A stretch of DNA of 51,015 nucleotides, taken from positions 1 to 51,015 of the forward strand of contig JAHHHF010000001.1 in the NCBI GenBank assembly GCA_019359495.1. The letters run 5' to 3'. How positions within the stretch are numbered: position 1 is the first letter of the stretch; each line of letters begins with the position of its first letter. The DNA is from Goleter apudmare HA4340-LM2 (GTDB lineage Bacteria > Cyanobacteriota > Cyanobacteriia > Cyanobacteriales > Nostocaceae). This document shows positions 37,142-46,179 of the stretch, piece by piece. A program made the translations under genes and the position numbers. The notes beneath the pieces were generated by a model. That model searched no databases, had not been told where the DNA came from, and was given only the letters and a program-made list of their open reading frames with translations.

Positions 37142-38106
37142 GGGTTTTTCACCTGGACTGACTTAGCAGCACCCAGGGAACGAGCGATCGCAATTTTCGC
37201 CAATGGTGATAGTTTTACAGATATCAGGGTGAGGAGCGATCGCACATCACGATAAAATATCGACTTGTCACACACAAAAGCCATATCAATAAAATCACGG
37301 GCTGTTTCCATATCACCACCTTGCAAGCATAACCGCGATAAGTAGCGGTACATGTATGCGTAGATAGTTGGTAAATGTGGCTTAATTAATTTAGGCGATC
37401 GTTGATACGCCGCCGTAATTACCTGTTCCCCACTAATCCGCATTTGCACTAAATTAAAAGAGAGTCCAGATGGACGGACACGGTAGTAACATAAAATACG
37501 CTTTTCTCGATAAAAACGCCATTTCTGCGTTGCAGCTACTCGCACCCAAAAATCGACATCCTCCCAACTGCGTAACTCTTCATCAAACTCACCGACTTCA
37601 TCCACCAAACAACGACGGAACACTGCATTAGAACCATGACCGACAAAGTTTTTGCACAACAAAGCCAACAGGGGGTGAGAATGCACTGGTTTACCACTCA
37701 AGGTCACGAATGTTGGTCGCCCATCGTTGCGAATTGTCCGCGAAGCACTATACACTACCCCCACATCGGCTTCTTTGTCTAAGCGAGTCACATGGTTAGC
37801 TAATTTATCTGGGTGGTAAACATCATCGCCATCTAACAAGGCAATATATTCACCCCGTGCATGGGATGTACCATAGTTGCGTGCTGATGACAAGCCACCA
37901 TTGGGTTTTTGTAATAATTGAAAGCGAGAATCTCCCTGGCAAAATTTTTGTACTACAGCCGCAGTATCATCAGTTGAACCATCATCAACTACTAATACTT
38001 CAAAGTCTTTAAAAGTTTGCAGTTTTAGTGAAGTTAGTGCTTCTTGAATGTAATTACTTACATTATAGGCAGGAACTACAACACTAACTTTTGGTATAGT
38101 CAGCAT
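37138..38106 (-). CDS. GT2-family glycosyltransferase
   Basis: A 322-residue GT-A enzyme. VSVVVPAYN at 8-15, VDDGSTDDT at 40-48 and the metal-binding DGDD at 92-95 are the GT2 hallmarks. The RSWEDVDFWVR segment gives the acceptor-site ED motif (catalytic base candidate). It has no transmembrane helix apart from possible peripheral contacts. It is coupled to the flippase gene by a four-base overlap. Confidence 0.92.
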   Translation of the reverse strand: MLTIPKVSVVVPAYNVSNYIQEALTSLKLQTFKDFEVLVVDDGSTDDTAAVVQKFCQGDSRFQLLQKPNGGLSSARNYGTSHARGEYIALLDGDDVYHPDKLANHVTRLDKEADVGVVYSASRTIRNDGRPTFVTLSGKPVHSHPLLALLCKNFVGHGSNAVFRRCLVDEVGEFDEELRSWEDVDFWVRVAATQKWRFYREKRILCYYRVRPSGLSFNLVQMRISGEQVITAAYQRSPKLIKPHLPTIYAYMYRYLSRLCLQGGDMETARDFIDMAFVCDKSIFYRDVRSLLTLISVKLSPLAKIAIARSLGAAKSVQVKNP

Positions 38107-38130
38107 TACTGTTTAATCTCCTGTAAATAT

Positions 38131-39069
38131 TTAGCTCTGCAATGTAACTTGCAGAATTTTTTGATCCAAGATATCTAAAATTTCACTATCTTTACAGATA
38201 TCGAATTTTCTAGCGAAGTGAGCTTGACTTTGCGCTATTGCATCATAATCATTAACTGTCAAAATTTTAGGACGTCCATTACTAGTCTTAGAAAAGTCAA
38301 AGTAGCGCTTGTTATCATCAGATAAATTAAATAATTTACTATTAATTAATATTGTTTGGATAAAAGATTCATCTGCCACACAGACATTTTTATAATATTC
38401 AACTACTTCCGGCTGAGTTTGGCAAAAATGGTAGAAATATTCCACACATCTTCTAGATAAGGTAGTGAAGAAAGAGCCACCATAACAAATGAATTGCTCA
38501 TTGAATATCGATGGCGTTTTTACACCTAACATATCATACGCTAAATTTATTCTGATCAGAGGCTGCAAATAATTGACCACTTTTATTGGTGTCAATAATT
38601 TCTTCCCATCTTCTGATAATTTGTTCAAAGCATTAATTTTTTTGTATTTAAATAAATAACGGCTTTTACCCTCTTGAATACTCCAATGACTGCTGGGTGA
38701 AAACACATCAAAATATTCTAAAAACCCATCATAACTAGTTTTTGCTAAAAACTTTTCAATTTCTGATATAGGTTGAATGGGGTAATCTTGACCAGAAAGG
38801 TAAATTAACCAATCATAGTTTATCTGATTATCAATTAACCATTTGATAGCGTTTAAATATGATTGCAGTATCACAAAATCACCACGTCCTCCCTTACCAG
38901 ATAAGACTTGTATACCTGATTTTTGTAGCTCAGTTATATCCAAATTACAACTTGAAACATCATGGTTGAGAATAATTTGAGCATTAGTACTTGATTGTTG
39001 AATAGCTTTAATCAGTCGATAAATTTGCTCAGGATTTTTATGACTTTGGATTAAGTAACAAATTTTCAT
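38131..39069 (-). CDS. GT14-like (core-2/I-branching) beta-glycosyltransferase
   Basis: A 312-residue protein matching the bacterial branch of core-2/I-branching enzymes: YLIQSHKNPEQIYRLIKAI at the start, WLIYLSGQDYPIQP and a GSFFTTLSRRCVEYF block, then CVADESFIQTIL, where the D/E pair is probably catalytic. GT14 enzymes are metal-independent and usually transfer GlcNAc or xylose; the donor here is unknown. AAGGGA lies before the ATG. The composition is more AT-rich than the neighbouring transferases, a hint of separate acquisition. Confidence 0.82.
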   Translation of the reverse strand: MKICYLIQSHKNPEQIYRLIKAIQQSSTNAQIILNHDVSSCNLDITELQKSGIQVLSGKGGRGDFVILQSYLNAIKWLIDNQINYDWLIYLSGQDYPIQPISEIEKFLAKTSYDGFLEYFDVFSPSSHWSIQEGKSRYLFKYKKINALNKLSEDGKKLLTPIKVVNYLQPLIRINLAYDMLGVKTPSIFNEQFICYGGSFFTTLSRRCVEYFYHFCQTQPEVVEYYKNVCVADESFIQTILINSKLFNLSDDNKRYFDFSKTSNGRPKILTVNDYDAIAQSQAHFARKFDICKDSEILDILDQKILQVTLQS

Positions 39070-39227
39070 GACTTCCCTTGTTCAGGCTAGTAATACCAAT
39101 TCTGCAAAAGTTGGCTACGGTTGTAAATTTAGAGGAGAAACGGTAGATGACGATAAAAAATCTGTAGTCTGTTTTGAGAGCTTGGTACAAGCTGCAACTT
39201 ATTGAGCAGTTACTTCAAATTAGTCAA

Positions 39228-40208
39228 CTAGTTAGATGATGCAACAAAAAAGTCTTTGTAATCAACATTCCCTTCTAAATTAGAATTATCCATACTTTGC
39301 ATAAGTTCAACTCGTAGGGAATTGGCATAAAACTTAGCCAAGATAATATGCAAGACAAAAGCAGGATTTCCTAGTAAGTAACGAGCAGCCAAGCGTTTTG
39401 GTTCCCGCCAAAGACGATAAAACCACTCCAAACCTATATCTGACATAAAACTGGGACAATCAGGAACTACACCAGCCATGCGGTCAATAATCGCTCCACC
39501 AAGTAAGATGGCATTGACGTTTAATTTGCTACGATGCTTTTTCACCCAATATTCTTGCATTGGCATCCCCATACCTACGAGTAGAATATTTGGTTTTACT
39601 TGATTAATTTGCTCAATCACAGCTTGATTTGCTTTTGGGTCTTCTTTATCAAAAAATCCATGATGTCCAGCAAAGGAAACATGAGGATATTGAACGCGCA
39701 GGTTTTCCAGAGCAGCTTGTAAGATTTGGGGTTTAGCACCTAATAAAAACACTGAGAACTTGTTGCAATTGCAGTTTTCTAAAATTTTTGGCATGAGCAA
39801 GGTATACGAAGCTCGGTAATCCAAAGGTAAATTTAAACCCATATAATTGATGGCTTTTAATATGCCCACGCTGTCACAATTAACAATCTCTGAACTTTGG
39901 AGAAAGTCATAGAACCAAGGCAATTGCATTGATAAATTGAAACTGTGAATATTGGTGTTGGCTACAGTTATTTTCTTGCTTTCGGTACATGCTTTTTGCA
40001 CGGCTTCTACTATCGCAGGGACAGTCATACAATTTATCCGTCTTTCTAGCAAATAAACCGTGAAAGCTGGTGTTTTTCGTACACTATTAGTATTAACAGC
40101 TTTGTTTTGTGTACTGATAGGTTGAATTTTGGCAGTACTAAACTGACTAGTCTTTAAGTAAGCAAAAGCTTTGATTCGACGAAATAATTTGATTACCGAT
40201 TTTTTCAC
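39228..40208 (-). CDS. WecG/TagA/CpsF-family glycosyltransferase (GT26)
   Basis: A 326-residue enzyme. The GT26 core reads NTNIHSFNLSMQ, VNCDSVGILKA with the conserved D, LLGAKPQILQAALENL, PNILLVGMGMPMQEYWVKKH and GLEWFYRLWREPKRLAARY near the C-terminus. GT26 enzymes add the second sugar to a lipid-linked first sugar. A basic, poorly conserved N-terminal extension of about 50 residues is present. The start is GTG, set by AAGGAG six bases upstream. It is the first gene of the polysaccharide cluster in this window. The priming transferase is not in the window. Confidence 0.92.
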   Translation of the reverse strand: MKKSVIKLFRRIKAFAYLKTSQFSTAKIQPISTQNKAVNTNSVRKTPAFTVYLLERRINCMTVPAIVEAVQKACTESKKITVANTNIHSFNLSMQLPWFYDFLQSSEIVNCDSVGILKAINYMGLNLPLDYRASYTLLMPKILENCNCNKFSVFLLGAKPQILQAALENLRVQYPHVSFAGHHGFFDKEDPKANQAVIEQINQVKPNILLVGMGMPMQEYWVKKHRSKLNVNAILLGGAIIDRMAGVVPDCPSFMSDIGLEWFYRLWREPKRLAARYLLGNPAFVLHIILAKFYANSLRVELMQSMDNSNLEGNVDYKDFFVASSN

Positions 40209-40716
40209 GAGATGCTCCTTGATGCATGGAAACAGGTATCAAATCAGTAGAAATGCTTCAATTGAGGTAATAATCTGCAACACAAGACTATAGGTTCTAG
40301 CTAGGGAGAACCTGTATGTGAAGCTGTGTATATATTGAGTCGTAATTATTACTAATGTTCGATTTGATTCAGGATAGCGTCTGCGATCGCCTGGTTGGCT
40401 CTATCTTTAGATAGGTGTTACAAATCTGTCTAAAGTATGAGCAGAATTGTCAATATTCTGCTATTAGAGAATTTATATTTAATTTTTTCAATACACTTAG
40501 GTTGAGTAATGCCCACTATATCTAAGTTTGGACTCTGTTCAACTTATATGCTTTGAAAAAATGTTGCGTGATCAATACTGAGTTAAAAACCTAGTCTCTA
40601 TCTGTTTTTATGTCCAGAGTTCATGACATGACAAATAGTCACACAAAAGTGTAGTTGCTGAAAACAAAATCCAGTTAGCTTTAAGTAGAATAATAGTTTT
40701 GGATACTTACGATGTG
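40209..40716. other. Upstream region of the exopolysaccharide cluster
   Basis: About 500 bases without a gene; AT-rich, with one HIP1 octamer near 40384. The promoter for the leftward cluster should lie at the left end. Nothing else is visible. Confidence 0.5.
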
Positions 40717-40920
40717 TCAGCACAGCCGCATGAATAAAGATTGGAGTATTTGATATTCATGTCTTAATCGAGATATCTCCTCTAAAGTAGGATACTCAGA
40801 TTTATTAGTTTTAATAATGACTGGTATTTTTTCTGTGTTTTTAAAAGCACGATATATGGCAGTTGTGTTACTCTCATAAAGGACAGCAGTAATACAATAG
40901 TCAGCAATGGTGAAGCTCAT
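40717..40920 (-). pseudogene. N-terminal remnant of a giant Ser/Thr kinase-sensor protein
   Basis: A 67-codon frame encoding the start of a eukaryotic-type kinase domain: FTIADYCITAVLYESNTTAIYRAF, VIIKTNKSEYPTLEEISRLRHEYQILQSL. This matches the first 60 residues of the very long cyanobacterial multi-kinase/GAF/histidine-kinase proteins, including the VIIK lysine. It stops just where the first kinase helices end, so it is a truncated gene. No continuation was seen in the adjacent frames. Confidence 0.75.
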
Positions 40921-40959
40921 TTTTATCTTGATGTTTGAGTCTAATAGGTAGTCACTTAT

Positions 40960-41124
40960 CTAAGTATTTGTAGATGTTAAGTCTCCAGGTCGATATTTAA
41001 TGCGAGGTGAAAAACGATCGCCTATTTGCTGACTCATTATTTGATATTCTGTCCAAGATCCCAACATCCTGACTACTGTACCAGGTGACAACTGGATTCT
41101 TTCTGGGGTAATTATGGTGTTCAT
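40960..41124 (-). pseudogene. N-terminal remnant of a Uma2-family gene
   Basis: A 54-codon frame starting MNTIITPERIQLSPGTVVRM, then LGSWTEYQIMSQQIGDR and PRIKYRPGDL. This is the N-terminal signature of one Uma2 subfamily (the SPGSVVRLPG...Y..L...RGD...PRIKYRPGE pattern). It stops soon after YRPGDL, before the catalytic region, so the gene is truncated. It lies 39 bases upstream of the kinase remnant on the same strand. The subfamily differs from that of the gene at 28362. Confidence 0.75.
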
Positions 41125-41355
41125 CTAGACCTTGATTGTGACCAAAAATCACTGTATGGTGGTTGTACAATCTTGATTAAATTTATGATCTCTTTACTTA
41201 ATCTTTAATATTTTTATTAATTATTATAGCCAATCTATGCTAGAGACCAAACGATATACAATTGCTGAAAGATTGTTTGGATACTCATCCAGCTTGAGTA
41301 TGAATCTGGGTAATCTAAAATAAGAGGTCTAAGACAATCTGGAGAGTAAGATAAC

Positions 41356-41910
41356 ATGAAAAATGCTCGGCAGCGTTGCATAATGACTATTAACCTAGCT
41401 GCGATCGTATTGATGCCAACGCTGACATTGACAGCCTCCCCCCATCGAGCAACGGCTGATGATTTAGGTGCATGTTTCATGGTCACTTCTTCTGGTAAAA
41501 AGGTGAGTTTGGGCAGCCTTTGTGGTGCATCCACGGCAAAAACAGATGTTTTCCGAGTACCAATTAAACGCCGCATTGGTAAAACTCCAGTGATTGAAGT
41601 CACTTTCAACAACCAAAAAAGCTTTGAGATGATTTTAGATACTGGTGCTAGTGGTACTCTGATTACTACAGGGATGGCGACTGCCTTGCAACTCCAACCT
41701 AAAGGTATGGTACAGGCAGAAATAGCCGATGGTAGTAGAGTCAGATTCATCACAAGTCAGGTAAAATCGATCGCAGTTGGTGGAGCCATAGCTAATGATA
41801 TTGAAGTAGCGATCGCACCAAAAGCTGGTATTGGTTTATTAGGTCATGATTTCTTCGGTGTCTACGACCTCAAAATCCTGGAAAAAGAAATAGAATTCCA
41901 TCGCCGTTGA
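41356..41910 (+). CDS. Secreted retropepsin-like aspartic protease
   Basis: A 184-residue protein. A signal peptide or anchor covers about 8-34. The clan AA aspartic protease core has D95 in ILDTGASGTLIT and the GIGLLGHDFF segment, the equivalent of the ILG motif. One catalytic Asp per chain means it must dimerise, as in retroviral proteases and the bacterial TIGR02281-like family. GGAGAG precedes the ATG. It is transcribed alone, divergent from the kinase/Uma2 remnants. Its substrate is unknown. Confidence 0.85.
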   Translation: MKNARQRCIMTINLAAIVLMPTLTLTASPHRATADDLGACFMVTSSGKKVSLGSLCGASTAKTDVFRVPIKRRIGKTPVIEVTFNNQKSFEMILDTGASGTLITTGMATALQLQPKGMVQAEIADGSRVRFITSQVKSIAVGGAIANDIEVAIAPKAGIGLLGHDFFGVYDLKILEKEIEFHRR

Positions 41911-41944
41911 TTTTTCCTCCAAAACCCTCAGCGTTCCTTGGCGT

Positions 41945-43072
41945 TTAACCTCTCAAAAATCCCTCCAAATCAGGTACATCCACCCAGCTAGATTTTCGGT
42001 GTGATTCATGAGATAAATCCATCAATAACTGAGAGTAAACCCCTTCTCGCAGTGATGGGACAATTTCTTGCTGACTATCCATACCCTGTACCCACTGATT
42101 GACGACGCGGATAAATGCAGAAATGCGTCCATCAGTATAATTTTTGGGAAATATTAAACGGTTAGGGATTTCAATTTCTGCGAGGGGTTTACCCGCCTGA
42201 GAACCCCAAACCCGAAAGCCGTGGATGTAATCTTTTTGATTTTCGCTACCCACAATTAGAGTACCGCGATCGCCATACACTTCTACCCAATGGGTTCTAG
42301 ATGCATGTACCACCGCACTGATAGTAACTTGGCAAGGTGTCCCATCTGCTAATTCCAGGGTAAGCAAACAGTTGTCATCGGTTTCCACAGGTTTAACTTC
42401 ATTGCTAGCTGGTTCTATGCGTGTGGGGATAGCAGTGCTGAAATAGGCGCTGAGTCTACGGACTGGGCCAAATAACCAATAAATGTAATCAAAGGCGTGG
42501 GAACCCAAAGAACCCAACGCACCACCACCCTTTTCTAGGGAATAATACCAGTTCCAAGGACGGGAAGCATCAGCACGGGAGGAACCCAACCAATCAATTC
42601 TAATTAGCCGGATTTTACCTACATAACCTGATGCTAACAATTCTGCAAACAACTGCCATCCAGGGACGAAACGAAATTCAAAGTCTAAAGTGGCAATTAC
42701 ACCTTTTTTATGAGCTAATTGATAAAGTTCTTTAGCCTCAGATGCATTTAAAGCTGTGGGTTTTTCCAGTAATAAATGTTTCCCTGCTTCTAGGACTGCT
42801 TTTGCCATTTCATAGTGTAAAAATGGCGGTGTGGCAATACTCACTGCTTGCACTTCTGGCAGTGCCAAAATATCTGTAATATTGTCGCAGGCGTGGGGAA
42901 TCTTATATGATGTGGCGATGGTTTTAGCTTGATTAATATCGCGGTGATAAACAGCTACTACTTTTGTGCGGGGATGCGCTTGAAATCCAGGAATGTGGAC
43001 TTTTTGACCAAATCCGGTACCAATAAGTGCCACACCAATTGTATTGTGATCTTTCTCTAATCCAGACACCAT
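41945..43072 (-). CDS. Gfo/Idh/MocA-family NAD(P)-dependent oxidoreductase
   Basis: A 375-residue enzyme. The Rossmann motif is VALIGTGFGQ at 13-22, EKPTALN carries the conserved lysine, and the C-terminal alpha/beta domain shows KGGGALGSLGSHAFDYIYWLFGPV with the active-site histidine. Family members oxidise sugars or inositols or reduce biliverdin-like substrates; the substrate here cannot be stated. It is 17 bases downstream of the DUF4870 gene on the same strand. Confidence 0.9.
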   Translation of the reverse strand: MVSGLEKDHNTIGVALIGTGFGQKVHIPGFQAHPRTKVVAVYHRDINQAKTIATSYKIPHACDNITDILALPEVQAVSIATPPFLHYEMAKAVLEAGKHLLLEKPTALNASEAKELYQLAHKKGVIATLDFEFRFVPGWQLFAELLASGYVGKIRLIRIDWLGSSRADASRPWNWYYSLEKGGGALGSLGSHAFDYIYWLFGPVRRLSAYFSTAIPTRIEPASNEVKPVETDDNCLLTLELADGTPCQVTISAVVHASRTHWVEVYGDRGTLIVGSENQKDYIHGFRVWGSQAGKPLAEIEIPNRLIFPKNYTDGRISAFIRVVNQWVQGMDSQQEIVPSLREGVYSQLLMDLSHESHRKSSWVDVPDLEGFLRG

Positions 43073-43089
43073 ATAATCAATAAATAAAA

Positions 43090-43557
43090 TTATCTCAAAA
43101 GTCGCATTGTGAAAGGATAGCGATAATATTCGCCATTATAAGCTTTGACTGCTGCAAAATTTACCAAAAATAATTGTAATAATAACATGATAGCTGTGAG
43201 GGAAAACCACACAAATATTAAACTGTCCAAAACCATCTTGACTTGATTACCTCCTTGATTGGTAGTCATGGCTATAGCACAGATAATTAGTATGACCAAC
43301 AAAGAGATAATGATCACAGCCAAAGTATAAAGCGTCAGAGAAATTTGAAAATTCAAGGCTTCTTTGCCTTGAAAATCAATCCAGGGAGATTTGGCTTTAT
43401 TGAATTGCCAAATTAGTAATGGTACTAAAATATTCAGAGGCAAATATAAAGGAATACCGAGAAACACCAAAAAAAACAAGAGTATCCAAGCTAACAAAGC
43501 CGACGAATGACAGAACATAGCCCAGACCCGCATTTGTTGTTTTGGTTTTTCTCTCAT
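43090..43557 (-). CDS. DUF4870 (Tic20-like) membrane protein
   Basis: A 155-residue protein with three or four transmembrane helices. MFCHSSALLAW, LNILVPLLIWQFNKAKSPWIDFQGKEALNFQIS is the diagnostic DUF4870 block. It ends in a short basic tail (YRYPFTMRLLR). The function of the family is not known. It is probably cotranscribed with the oxidoreductase gene. Confidence 0.88.
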   Translation of the reverse strand: MREKPKQQMRVWAMFCHSSALLAWILLFFLVFLGIPLYLPLNILVPLLIWQFNKAKSPWIDFQGKEALNFQISLTLYTLAVIIISLLVILIICAIAMTTNQGGNQVKMVLDSLIFVWFSLTAIMLLLQLFLVNFAAVKAYNGEYYRYPFTMRLLR

Positions 43558-43627
43558 GGATTTTTAGTAGATAGGTGAATTGAGTAACTCCCCATCATAG
43601 TATCTATAAAAAAAGCCAACCCAAAGC

Positions 43628-44815
43628 TTAAAATTTCAGTATTTCTCGATCATAGTTTTCCGGAAGAGGCTCAATTTCCCAGACTATACCTTCACCTGGT
43701 TCTAAAGCAACTTCCACAAACAGTTGGGCAATGGCGGTTGTGGCGATATCCTCATTATTGGGGAAAGCTTGTAAATCTTCGGTGAGGAGTCTGAGTTTAA
43801 AACCACCAGGGATAACTGCACCGACAGTAGCGTGACGCAACTCAAACCGCCAAACTATTTCCTCTGCCTCGCCCTGAGCGGAGTTGAAAGGGGTGATGGT
43901 TAAATCATATAATTGACCAGCGATCGCTAATTGACGAGCTAGAGTCACCTCCCCTGGTGCTGTGTCCGCACTCCTCGCACCAGCAGCACTCAATTGCAAA
44001 TTTAACTGTCCCCAACCCAAATTTTCAGCCGCCTGGGAAACGCCGCTTTGCAACCATTGCAGCACTGACCATTGTTCTGGTAGTCCTAGACGTTGTTGAT
44101 ATAAACTTTGTCGCCAGCCGCCATGCTCGATTAACGCCCCCCAGAGAGGAAAAGGGATGGCTAACCGGGGTGTGAGGATTTCGGACTTTCCCAGGCGAGT
44201 AATGAGATGTTGTGCCTGTTGTTGTGGTAAGTTTTGTAACTGGACAATGGGGGCACGTGTGGCTACTTCTGGGCAGAGTTCTCTAGCCACAGCCAAAACA
44301 CTAATGTCACCGTTAATATCAGTAGCATCCAGTACATAAGTGCGATCGCCTGGATCATAACTGCCCTTGGTTTTCAGTTGTGCATGGGTACAATAGCCCC
44401 AGACCCTGACGTAACCTTCCTCTGGTTCTACCTGCACCGCCAAATAATAATCACCAGCCCAACTGGGTAAATCCACCCACTCTTGCGGCACACGCAATTC
44501 ACTTAAATCGATGGTCTCACTGGGAACCAAGACAAAGCGAGTCGCGTCTACTGTGACTGCGGTTCCGTTAACCAGTTCCCAAAAACTGGTTAAAGCAGTG
44601 GTAGTCGGCCAGACCTTTGCCTGCGATGTAAATTCCTCTTGCAACCAAGGCAAGACTGCACTCAGGCAAAGTTCATTTATATGAGCTTGATAGCGAGAAG
44701 TCGGATTAGAAGCAGCCAGATTGGGCAAATCCACCTGGTTTTGTGTGGTGGTAGGAATTTCTAATATTAAATCAGTTGGGTTAGCAAAAGTGAATAAAGT
44801 GGGGTTAGTAGTCAT
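43628..44815 (-). CDS. DUF1822-family protein
   Basis: A 395-residue soluble protein of the cyanobacteria-specific DUF1822 family: residues 40-60 (RYQAHINELCLSAVLPWL), LPSWAGDYYLAVQVEPEEGYVRVWGY and the C-terminal PGGFKLRLLTEDLQAFPNNEDIAT and VALEPGEGIVWEIEPLPENYDREIL are typical. The function is unknown. As seen for other members, it follows a sigma-70-like gene on the same strand (109 bases away), suggesting they work together. Confidence 0.85.
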   Translation of the reverse strand: MTTNPTLFTFANPTDLILEIPTTTQNQVDLPNLAASNPTSRYQAHINELCLSAVLPWLQEEFTSQAKVWPTTTALTSFWELVNGTAVTVDATRFVLVPSETIDLSELRVPQEWVDLPSWAGDYYLAVQVEPEEGYVRVWGYCTHAQLKTKGSYDPGDRTYVLDATDINGDISVLAVARELCPEVATRAPIVQLQNLPQQQAQHLITRLGKSEILTPRLAIPFPLWGALIEHGGWRQSLYQQRLGLPEQWSVLQWLQSGVSQAAENLGWGQLNLQLSAAGARSADTAPGEVTLARQLAIAGQLYDLTITPFNSAQGEAEEIVWRFELRHATVGAVIPGGFKLRLLTEDLQAFPNNEDIATTAIAQLFVEVALEPGEGIVWEIEPLPENYDREILKF

Positions 44816-44923
44816 GGCGGTTACTCCGGGGACGTCTTAGACTGGGTTCGGGGTTAACTCCCCCGCACAAAAAACGGAAAAATTTATAAAGATTAGTTAA
44901 TTTTCGCCTGTTTTATCATAAAG

Positions 44924-46099
44924 TTAGTGAGAAGATATACTGTAGTAATTTTGTAGCCATTCCTCCATCACTGTACTCATAGTTTTGAGTAGGTCTGGAG
45001 TGATGGAAATATGCAGTGTGCCTTGACTCCAGTTAGCCAAAGACCGCAATAAATTTTCCCTGGCTTTTGTCAGCCGCCGCGAGACAGTATACTGCTTCAT
45101 AGCTAGTTGTTGAGCAATCTTGTCTTGATTTAGCCCTTGGGCGTAGTAAAGCTGTAAGATTTGTTGTAAATCAGTTTCTAGTTTGGCGATCGCCGTCACT
45201 AAAACTTGGTTAATCTGTGTTTGTTGGGTTGTTCTAGCTTGTTCTTCCTCTTGGGCAATAATTTCACTAATTAGGGATTCCTGTTGTGTCCCTGGAAGAT
45301 TATCCAACAACTCCCAAGAATCATCTCCCCCTTTGGCAGCATTGAGAGATTCCGGCGTGGGATAGAGATATCTGCGTGCAGCTTTCGCCGCCACCAGTAA
45401 CCACTTTTCTAAAGTTTGTGGGGTGATCTGTGGACTACTTTGAGAATTGTAAGCCTTAGCGATCGCTGACCACGTTTGATCTTCTGGGCGCGAGATTTTG
45501 CGAGCAGTCCCGATTCTAGTGGGAACATAAATAGTTTTAAAACAATTCCAAGCCAGAACGTAACCAGGAATATCCGCCCCAGATAACCCAGCATTTGCTA
45601 AAGACTCTTGCAACCGCTTTTGCGATATTTTCCGCAACAGCCCCCAATCTGTACAGATATCAACTTCGTGGCGTTGACGCAAAGTTTCCCGGATTGCACT
45701 TCCAAAGATAGGGGTGGCGTAGTTGGTTAAAGTAAAACCTTGATTAGGGTTAAAGCCTTTAAGTACCTTATCAACTTGAGCGATCGCAATTTGAAAACAA
45801 TCTGATAACTGGTATTGGGTACTGGCGAAACTAGTCACGGTTTTTTGGGATACCCAATAACAAGATTCTTGTAAGTAAGCCGTCAAATGTTGCTGGGCTA
45901 GGGTTTGAGTCTCAGGAACTAGCCAAAACTTATACCAGTACAGCGCCCAAAAAGACGCCGATGTTTCTTGGGGTGTGCGGTTGACACAACTTTGGATACT
46001 ACTACGCAATCTTGATTCTGTCGCCCAACGACTGAAGCGATCGGCAACAAATTGCACAAAAGTTGAAAAAGTTTCAATAATGCTTTGCCGAGGGTGCAT
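44924..46099 (-). CDS. Sigma-70-like factor linked to DUF1822
   Basis: A 391-residue protein. A central part resembles sigma region 2 (LSDCFQIAIAQVDKVLKGFNPNQGFTLTNYATPIFGSAIRETLR). The C-terminal helix-turn-helix resembles region 4.2 (ILQLYYAQGLNQDKIAQQLAMKQYTVSRRLTKARENLL). The 90-residue N-terminus is unlike group 1 and 2 sigma factors. It may act as an alternative sigma factor or a sigma-derived regulator. No promoter target can be inferred from the window; the adjoining DUF1822 gene is a plausible partner. Confidence 0.82.
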   Translation of the reverse strand: MHPRQSIIETFSTFVQFVADRFSRWATESRLRSSIQSCVNRTPQETSASFWALYWYKFWLVPETQTLAQQHLTAYLQESCYWVSQKTVTSFASTQYQLSDCFQIAIAQVDKVLKGFNPNQGFTLTNYATPIFGSAIRETLRQRHEVDICTDWGLLRKISQKRLQESLANAGLSGADIPGYVLAWNCFKTIYVPTRIGTARKISRPEDQTWSAIAKAYNSQSSPQITPQTLEKWLLVAAKAARRYLYPTPESLNAAKGGDDSWELLDNLPGTQQESLISEIIAQEEEQARTTQQTQINQVLVTAIAKLETDLQQILQLYYAQGLNQDKIAQQLAMKQYTVSRRLTKARENLLRSLANWSQGTLHISITPDLLKTMSTVMEEWLQNYYSISSH

Positions 46100-46179
46100 A
46101 AAAACTCAAAGCCTACCTATAGATGCAGTGAAGGCATAGAAGAACGCCTCCAAAAACTTTACTACAAGGAATCAGAATC

